From positions 67,539,568 through 67,603,567 of the forward strand of contig OU015503.1 of NCBI GenBank assembly GCA_907164885.2: DNA of 64,000 bases. The letters are read 5' to 3'. Each line of letters starts with the position of its first letter. Position 1 is the first letter of the stretch. This document shows positions 57,060 through 64,000 of the stretch, one piece after another. A program made the translations under genes and the position numbers. The DNA is from Dolomedes plantarius. Its lineage: Eukaryota > Arthropoda > Arachnida > Araneae > Dolomedidae. The notes beneath the pieces are model-generated. The model did not search any database, was not told where the DNA came from, and was given only the letters and a program-made list of their open reading frames with translations.

Positions 57060-57610
57060 ACCAGTCTTCACATTTTCAAATTTTTATACAAAAATTTTAA
57101 CATTATTCAAAATTCTCCATACGCATTCTATATCATTTATATACCTTAAAATTTTTAAGGTAAGTTTAAGATATAAATATAAAAATGATTATGCAGGGAT
57201 TTCTTTCCTCGTAGGAATCTAAAGTATGAAATGATTTCTTTTCTTTTATTCTGCCGGTAAAATTTTTATGTGTTTGCATGCTTTCACTTTATTTCATGGT
57301 TTATAAATTTGAAAAATATTTGAGGTTTTAAAGAATGATGCACAGTTTTATAGCAAGCACATCAATTAACAATCCTGAGAAATTTGGAAGAAATCAGAAT
57401 AAAATGAATGCGTATGGATCATTTTGAATAATTCTAGCGTTTTTTTAATAATTTTTTGAAAAATAGGTCTTATTCTTCTACAAAAAAAATTATTTGTGAA
57501 TTCTAAGTGACTTCAATATATTAAAAAGAATATTAATTATACCCATGTGGTATATTGAGTAAAATATAGAAAATTTAAAATACCGAGATTGAAGGTCTCT
57601 CGTCTCCTTA
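57060..57610. repeat. AT-rich inverted-repeat element, Helitron-free copy
   Basis: Related to 41746-43763 and 7870-8600. Around 57535-57565 it has the uninterrupted form of the Helitron target seen at 42956/43703. Confidence 0.5.
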
Positions 57611-57650
57611 ACCTTTTCCTTACGGGGTGGGATAGCATGTATCCTAAGAA

Positions 57651-57811
<161 letters not shown>

Positions 57812-57813
<2 letters not shown>

Positions 57814-58185
57814 CAACAAACACAGAGGCATCGGGCCGGGGTCGGAAGGTTCCGGCCAGCCGATTTCACCACTGCCGGGCCGGCGCATTAGGTCAGTATC
57901 ATTTCCGTCACGGCTGTGTCCTCTCGCCCGCGACTACCCCGTCGACTGCTGGGCCACTTCCGGTAGGAATTGAGCCATCGTTCATCCGACTGCGAACCGT
58001 TAGGCAGCCGCGATTAAGCCATCGATGCGGACAGATACCCGGAGAGTAACCGGAGGTTGACGGGCCGGTTACGGGAGCAATAATTGGTGTCGACATACCG
58101 TCATCTACCCATCTCGTAAACAGCAATGTGCCGTAGGTCCGGGCATCATGCCAGCATTCTACCAGAATCGGACCGCCGGCAGTTT
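57812..58185. other. GC-rich, CpG-rich island of unknown identity
   Basis: About 370 bp of strikingly GC-rich, CpG-rich sequence in an AT-rich setting. It begins acccaacaaacacagaggca at the end of a (TA)n tract and ends near gccggcagttttt. Phrases such as gggccgg and ccggcc recur in both orientations, so it may fold. The 72-codon frame on the minus strand is short and unrecognised. It could be a mobile element inserted in the (TA)n tract or a transferred or structured RNA sequence. I see no tRNA boxes or rRNA. Confidence 0.5.
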
Positions 58186-58734
58186 TTCAAAGTTTTGAAT
58201 AGGACCCTTTCGTTTATATGCTTATTATTTATTTCATTGACGAATAACCTCTGATATCAACCCTTTCACTTTTATTATTATTATTATTATTTTGCCTTCA
58301 TATTTCTATTATTCTTTCCAGTTTTGCCTTATGTATTTTTAGGTATTACCAAATACTGATCTTTGTTATTACCTAAAAATTTGCATAGGAATCACAAGTT
58401 TACTTGTTAGAACAAAACCTCATTTTGTATTAAGATACATTTACCCAAATTTGAAAGTTAAGATAACATTAATACCAACCATTAAAGCTAAATCATCTTT
58501 CCATTCGATCTAAGGTTCCAGTTTGTTTTTTTTTAATTTAGAATGAGATTATAGTATGTAAAACAGTACTACTTTAATAATTAACCCAAAAAATTTGTAC
58601 TTCCCCAGTATAAAATTTATTAACATAATTTGATAAATTTATAAACATAAATTTGATACATTTTTTTCAAACGTGAGTAATGTGTAGTGTGTATGATGAA
58701 ACCCATCATTGTGAGCTTATGAAAACTTGCTCAG

Positions 58735-58835
58735 AATTTATTTAAATTATTTTTTGGTGTAGAGTTAATAAATGCTCTACAGATAAGAAAATTATTTTTT
58801 GCATAGTTTTGTGAATTAAAGAGTAATTCATTAAA
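58735..58835 (+). repeat. Direct repeat, copy 1 (partner at 59220-59320)
   Basis: Both contain atttaaattattttttgrtg, then gctctrcagataagaaaatt and gcatagttttgt, with few differences over about 100 bp. Confidence 0.85.
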
Positions 58836-58904
58836 TTCTTATAAGTCATTTTTAAAAAATAATTTCTTTTATATTATATTGGACATTCAATATCCAACAC
58901 TTGA

Positions 58905-58955
58905 TAGTACTATTTTTGAGAAATAGTAATTTCTCAAAAATAGTACTATGATAGT
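58905..58955. repeat. Perfect hairpin
   Basis: ATAGTACTATTTTTGAGAAAT is followed by its complement after an 8-base loop. Confidence 0.85.
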
Positions 58956-59040
58956 AATATCTTCTATTGTAATTTTAAGAAATAATTATAGACACACATG
59001 TTTTTAAATACAGAAAAGAGCTGGTTTAAAGTAAAAATAG

Positions 59041-59129
59041 TTTATTTAGAAAGTACATAGCACATTTACACTATTTATTTCTATAAAACAGGATCCTTTC
59101 GTTGTAGCTCTGTTCCATCTGTACAGCAT
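59041..59129 (-). CDS. Candidate terminal exon of a host gene
   Basis: On the minus strand a strong acceptor (TTTCTTTTTTTCCCCCTAG) precedes 59129. In one frame the exon encodes AVQMEQSYNERILFYRNK followed by TAG at 59071-59073. An AATAAA poly(A) signal is at 59046-59041 (another overlaps the stop). The combination of acceptor, short open frame and poly(A) signal is what a last exon looks like. I do not recognise the protein. Other frames are also open for 15-27 codons, so the reading frame is uncertain. Confidence 0.4.
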
Positions 59130-59219
59130 CTAGGGGGAAAAAAAGAAAGAAAATCAGTTCATAAATTTATGTGAAAGGAAAATGACTCCCATCCCCTGAT
59201 ATAATTTATGAATCAAAAG

Positions 59220-59320
59220 AATTTATTTAAATTATTTTTTGATGTAGAGTTAGTAAATGCTCTGCAGATAAGAAAATTATTTTTTGCATAGTTTTGTACA
59301 TTAAAGGGTAATTTATTGTT
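59220..59320 (+). repeat. Direct repeat, copy 2
   Basis: Partner of 58735-58835. Confidence 0.85.
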
Positions 59321-59498
59321 GTAAAAATAGTTGATTGTTGAAAGTAGTTGAAAAAATTCATTGTTGATAAAGTAGAATTAAATATATCCAATTAGGAAAT
59401 ATAAATTCTGAGACAGGGGTTTAAAAAAACTTGATATAAAACAGCGCCCAACACACGAGTGCAGTTTTAAATCTGTTGTCATTTTATTGATAACTACT

Positions 59499-60358
59499 TC
59501 CAAAAAGTAAATTCCTACCACATTTTTTTGTAAAACCAATTACATACTGTGAAAACTACATCATGTAATAAATAATTACTTGATTAAATAAATATACTAA
59601 TAGAAAATAGTTATAAAATATTTGTTAAAGAGTATTCCCCTTTTCACTAAATTTCTCTCTGTACAGTAGAAAATCCAACCATGTCGATTAATTTCTTATT
59701 ATAGATATAAATAAAATAGGGTAGATTGCCTTGATAAGAGTACAATAATAAGTTTTTAATATTGAGCATAATTTCAGCTCAACATTGAAAGCTGAATCAG
59801 AGACTTGTCTAGAATGACACCAAAATTTCCTCTTCACTATTGACAATAATGCTGTTGAAAGTAGAGAAACACAAGAATAAAGATTGAATGCTAAGTAAAA
59901 CATTTGCATACAAAATCTTAAATTTCTAAATTTGATTACAACATGCCATAGAGAGCATTAATACAGATGCTGGGTCAGATTTAGAAATTTAAGATTTTAT
60001 ATGCTAACATATTATTTAGTATTCAATCTTCATTCTTGTGTTTCTTTACTTTCAATGTGAGAGTGATTCACGATAGTGAAGAGAAAATTTTGTTGTCATT
60101 CTAAACAAGTCTCTCAGTCAGCTTTCAATTATTGTACTCTATCAAGGCATTCTAATCTATTTTATTTATATCTGTAATAACTAATCATTTAATTGACAGG
60201 ATTGAATGTCTTACTGTACTCAGAAATTTAGTGAAAAGGGTGAATACTCTTTAACAACTAATCTATTACTATAATAATGAATAAAGTAAACATTTATTAT
60301 ATGATGTAGCTTTCACAGTAATTGGTTTTACAAAAAATGTGGTAGAAAGTACTTTGGG
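59499..60358. repeat. Large inverted repeat 1 (arms about 400 bp)
   Basis: The arms meet near 59955. Matching inverted blocks include ttcactaaatttct / agaaatttagtgaa, ttgccttgataagagtac / gtactctatcaaggca, and outermost cctaccacattttttt / aaaaaatgtggtag. A few insertions and substitutions break the pairing. No coding frame is present. Confidence 0.85.
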
Positions 60359-61352
60359 ATAAAACTTCTGCATAGTAATTTAATAGAGCATATCTTTTGT
60401 TACTTAATTGTCAAATTATGGTGGAGATCTGTGTATAAAATATTTTTTATTTGCGAGCAGCTGTTATTAGGGATAACCACACTAAGAAATTATTCAAAAT
60501 ATACTATTTAGATTCAGTAATTACTAAACAATTGTTATGATATATTGTTTGATTAGTCTAGGTTAATTTGAAAAATGAGGTGGGTAATATTGACTAGCTG
60601 TCAATGTTGAGTGAAATGGCATAGATTATATTATAAAGCGTGAAGAAACACTTAGACTTTTTGAACCAAGCTTCTAACCCAAATTTAATTTTTTTTAAAA
60701 ATATTTTGCTAATGAGAGTATTTTTACAGATCTTAACAATGGAATAGAAAATCCGTATAGTCAACAAATTCATGGATTAAACGATTCAGTTCTAAAAGCA
60801 AAAAGCCTGGTTTCTGTATACTGTTGTAACATGATTATTATAAAAGTATACAGAAACCAGGCCTTTTGCTTTTAGGGCTGCATCTTTTATCCATGAATTA
60901 GTTGACCATACAGGTGTTCTGTTAAATTCTTTAGATCCATAAAAATATTTTCAATTTTAAAAGTTTTATTAAATTTTTTTTAAATTCTGGTTAGAAGTTC
61001 GGTTTGAAAAGTTAAAAGTATTTTATTGCACTTTGTAAAATAATCTATGCCACTGCACTCAACATTGACAGCCAGTCAATCTTTGTATGCTTGCATCCTT
61101 TTTCAACTTAACTTAGATAAACCAAATAATAGACCATAAAAAAACCTACACACTTGCAAACATAACCTTATTATAGTCAACAATTGTTTAATAATTAACT
61201 GAACCTAAATAATATATTTTGGAATATTTTTTTACTGCCCTTATCCTTACACTTTATAATAACAGCTGCACACAAAAATATATTTTATGTGATAGATCTC
61301 CACCAAAATTTGACAATGAAATAATAAAAAAATTAAATACTAGGCAGAAGTT
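60359..61352. repeat. Large inverted repeat 2 (arms about 470 bp), adjoining the first
   Basis: The arms meet near 60835. The centre is an almost perfect hairpin: gcctggtttctgtatac / gtatacagaaaccaggc. Outer blocks ggtggagatctgtg / gatagatctccacc and aacttctgcatagta / actaggcagaagtt confirm its extent. It directly follows the previous inverted repeat. Two foldback elements of one type side by side is the simplest reading. Confidence 0.85.
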
Positions 61353-62000
61353 AGTATTCCAAATGACATTCAACTACCTATTAGCTCATCAACGAATGAT
61401 CTAATACATCTATAAGCATTATTATTATTATTATTACTTCTGTAAGGAATTATGAATGAACCCCTAACTACTTCTCATGAAATTCTGATAATTAAATTTA
61501 AAAATTTTTTAACATTAACTATCAAGAGTAAAATAACCCTTGGCATTTTATATCTTTATAATATAAAAATATAAAAATTTTTTTGGTAAGCAGTTATGAT
61601 AAAAGACTTTCACAAGAGTCATGGTTAACTGAAGTCCCTGAACTGCACTTTCGGACATACCTAATACTTTAATAACAGGCTTGCCAGTTAAAAATATAAT
61701 GAATAAAGGAAATCAATATCAATCCACAAATTACTGCAACCAAAGTTTATGAGAATGTTCGGATTAGCATATATAATATACAAAGATAAATTTGAAAATT
61801 TGAGTTGTTTATTAATTAAGAATTATGTAATAAAAATATTTTTTATGGTTTTTCATAGAAAAATTCAAATTTAAGTACAAAAAATAAATTTTAAAAAAAT
61901 ATATTCACAACCTTGTGATTTTGCCCACAAGTTCACTGCTGAAAAAAAAAGGATATCTACAGAATAAAAAAAAATGGGTTCAGTGAGGTTAAAATCAACT
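61353..62000. other. AT-rich stretch; (TTA)n tract
   Basis: A short (TTA)n lies at 61420-61437. No frames were found. It could be intron. Confidence 0.35.
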
Positions 62001-62005
62001 TACAG

Positions 62006-62095
62006 ATTATGAATCGAGCACACTGGCAAGTGAGTTGTGGAATCTTTTCATGGAAATCACAATGAGGTGAAGATGGATTCCAGTTTCAGAATTCT
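62006..62095 (-). other. Candidate spliced exon (90 bp), possibly UTR
   Basis: The minus strand reads TTGGTTTCTTTACAG before 62095, a strong acceptor. The exon ends TAATCT|GTAAGTTG at 62006, a strong donor. The only frame open over most of it (IHLHLIVISMKRFHNSLASV) hits a TAA three bases before the donor. It is therefore more likely an untranslated or alternative exon. Confidence 0.35.
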
Positions 62096-63180
62096 GTAAA
62101 GAAACCAATATTTTCTTATAATGCCATAATAAAAATTAAAGTCATTTGTGATACCAAGAAGCATTGAAAAGCAGAGTTCATTATAAATTTGCTTATCAGT
62201 GAAATAAAAAAGGTCGATCCTTAAAATTTGAAATATTATGATTTCTTGAAATTGAGTAACAATAGAATTGATGTTTGAGTAGTATTCAAAAAGTTATACA
62301 ATGAGAAAAATAAATGTAATATAAATAAAAGAAGAAAAAAATGTAGCATCGAATTTTTGTTATGGATCATATTGTTAAAAACTATGTTAGGGCTAAAGAC
62401 ATAATCGGTATTTTCAGTTTCACAGTTTGAAAAAAACGGGAAAAAACCAACTTTCTTAAAAGTTTTCTACAATTTTCTGATTTAACCGAACTTCTATTAA
62501 CGTTTTAATTTATTTCAAGTTAAGTTGGGGGGGGGCGTCTATGCTTTGGGCCAGTAAGTTCTTATTTATTTTGCACAACATGACAACTAAATACTCTCTA
62601 AAAGTCTTGAAAACAAATAGCTTATAAATAAGTTATTGAGGACATTCTCAAATTTTTAATGACACACACAGAATGCAAAAGTTTACCTAAAGTTTTAATA
62701 AAAATCTAGCACACATGATGTTATCTAAATAAAGGTTCTCATCCTTGTCAGGTTATACAAGATTTTAAAGTTGAAACTGACAAATTAAATTATATAAATG
62801 CATGATGACCAGCAATTTAATAACTTAGGAATGAAAAATATAATAACTTTCTGCATATATTTATATACATATGATTATGCAATACTAAAAAATAAAAACA
62901 ACTATAAACATTAATATTCAGATGTATGCTGATAAGTGCATGACTTTTTTTCCAGTTGCTTCTTTTCTGCACTCATACAGACTGCATGATTGAGTATAAA
63001 TCAGAATTATATAGTATGTTGTGTTAAAAATATGCATATCAGATATCTGATCTATAAGTATAAAATCAATAAACTTCTGTTAGAATTTTTAAAAATTATA
63101 GCATGAAGTTGAACATATGCAAAAGAAGTTTAGAAGTAAAAATTTTGAAGAAAAATATTAACTTTCTTTTTTATATAATT
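62096..63180. other. Probably intronic, no clear exon
   Basis: On the minus strand near 62985-62915 a short frame MSAEKKQLEKKSCTYQHTSE follows a possible acceptor (actcaatcatgcag). The support is too weak to call. Confidence 0.3.
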
Positions 63181-63187
63181 TTCTGCT

Positions 63188-63262
63188 CTGGTTGACTGGA
63201 GGTTGGGAAAGGAACGAAGTCTGTATGCTTAAAGAGAATACTTTGATAGACATAATTATTCT
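63188..63262 (-). CDS. Candidate C-terminal exon of the same host gene
   Basis: On the minus strand AATGTTTAG at about 63263 could be an acceptor. From there the frame reads NNYVYQSILFKHTDFVPFPT and SSQPEQKII followed by TAA. The composition looks like a real protein tail. Its phase (0) is compatible with the frame at the end of the preceding candidate exon, but the donor there (ATA|GTTCTG) is poor. Confidence 0.3.
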
Positions 63263-63301
63263 AAACATTCAAATATTTACTATATAATATACTACAAAAT
63301 A

Positions 63302-63467
63302 TCATTGATTCAGAACTATAATGAAAGGCATTTTTTTGGTTAATAATAAAGTCAGTTGTTCAGTCAAGAAGTCAATTATTGTATTTGGATGATCAGAAAT
63401 TTTATGTCGTAGAACATCAAGCAATTCAATTACCACATTTAATACATTTTCACCATCACTCATTACT
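63302..63467 (-). CDS. Candidate internal exon of an unrecognised host gene
   Basis: Minus-strand frame: MSDGENVLNVVIELLDVLRH then KISDHPNTIIDFLTEQLTLL, running to a TGA at 63304-63302. An AAACAG acceptor at about 63468 places two bases (TA) before the ATG. Joined to the last base of the exon at 63613-63666, they make a Val codon and keep the frame. The sequence is amphipathic and helical in character. I do not recognise a family. The acceptor has a poor pyrimidine tract. Confidence 0.4.
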
Positions 63468-63612
63468 GTTTTCATTTAATCCAAATTCTTTTAAAATGCT
63501 TAACATATTATTTATCTTATTTGTTTTGCAAGGAAATTTATAATTATTAAATTTTGAAATCTTACAATTCTTAACAAATGCCACAATATTAAGTTTTAGA
63601 ATAGCACGTTAC

Positions 63613-63666
63613 CTTTTGATGCTTTCCACAATCCTTTAAGCCAGGCTGATGTTTTGTTGATCTTAT
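63613..63666 (-). CDS. Candidate 54-bp exon of the same host gene
   Basis: The minus strand reads TTTAACTTCGTAG before 63666 and AAAAG|GTAACG after 63613. The frame encodes KINKTSAWLKGLWKASK and ends with one extra base, in phase with the next candidate exon. Two Trp in 17 residues and the matching phases favour a real exon over chance. Upstream exons would lie beyond the window. Confidence 0.4.
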
Positions 63667-63667
63667 C

Positions 63668-64000
63668 TACGAAGTTAAATACAAACAAAAAGATATTTAC
63701 TTTACTACAAAATAAAATTACATATTTCATTTAAATACAAAAGAATTTCCATAAATGTATATCTAAATTAAACAGTGTTAGAATGAAGTTTCTGGAATTT
63801 GTATAACATTCAATTACATTAATTTAACTTTTATATCCTTTACTAACTGTAGGCAAGACATTTAAGATCAACTCAGTTAATCCTACCCATTCTTTTACAT
63901 AAATATATGCATTAAATTTGAAACGTTGAAAATTAAAAACAATAAATTATTTTAAATAACTGCAATTAGTTTAATCACAAATCTCTAAACAATAAACAAT
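63668..64000. other. AT-rich, probably intronic
   Basis: No frame or repeat end was seen. Confidence 0.35.

Overview
This is AT-rich eukaryotic nuclear DNA, almost certainly from an arthropod. I favour an arachnid such as a spider, from the overall look of the Jockey-type ORF1 proteins, the tRNA-derived SINEs and the CXC-domain gene family; that is inference. There is no bacterial-style operon, rRNA, CRISPR or recognisable prokaryotic gene. Most of the window is nested transposable elements (TEs) in AT-rich filler with long (TA)n microsatellites. Nearly all long open frames belong to TEs.

0-13 kb: a 177 bp hAT MITE (1414-1590); a 3.1 kb degenerate hAT element with a perfect 8 bp target duplication (1673-4749) holding a SINE and a Helitron; a Tc1-like element with a nearly complete but broken transposase (5101-6320); and an unclassified repeat present in two inverted copies (6.6-7.35 kb and 12.4-13.0 kb). 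SINEs lie at 11.6-12.0 kb. 14-25 kb: two PIF/Harbinger-type MITEs in inverted orientation, a foldback element, hAT remnants, one candidate MADF-domain exon, and a decayed Jockey-like LINE split by a Helitron.

25.9-31.5 kb is the most notable part. Two related Jockey-type gag (ORF1) genes lie head to tail on the minus strand. Each is preceded by a similar 5' UTR and neither has a reverse transcriptase downstream. A 5'-truncated Jockey reverse-transcriptase 3' end lies just upstream, in the same orientation. The arrangement resembles gag-only HeT-A-like elements.

33-41 kb: a LINE RNase H fragment; a broken and rearranged CXC-domain gene whose tail is split by two hAT elements stacked at one target site, all between inverted arms; and two pogo/Tigger-like elements. 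41.7-50.3 kb: Helitrons, a MITE derived by deletion from the Tc1 family at 53.6 kb, a hAT element, another Jockey fragment, and a promoter-like segment (five-unit heat-shock element, TATA box, initiator) cut by a long-TIR Tc1/mariner element. 51.2-57.0 kb: a degenerate I/R1-type LINE on the minus strand, split by a Tc1 element with one internal stop.

57.8-64 kb: a GC-rich island, large adjoining inverted repeats, and several weak but phase-compatible candidate exons of an unrecognised host gene on the minus strand. The genes do not form a pathway. They are mobile-element genes in various states of decay, plus fragments of perhaps two or three host or domesticated genes.
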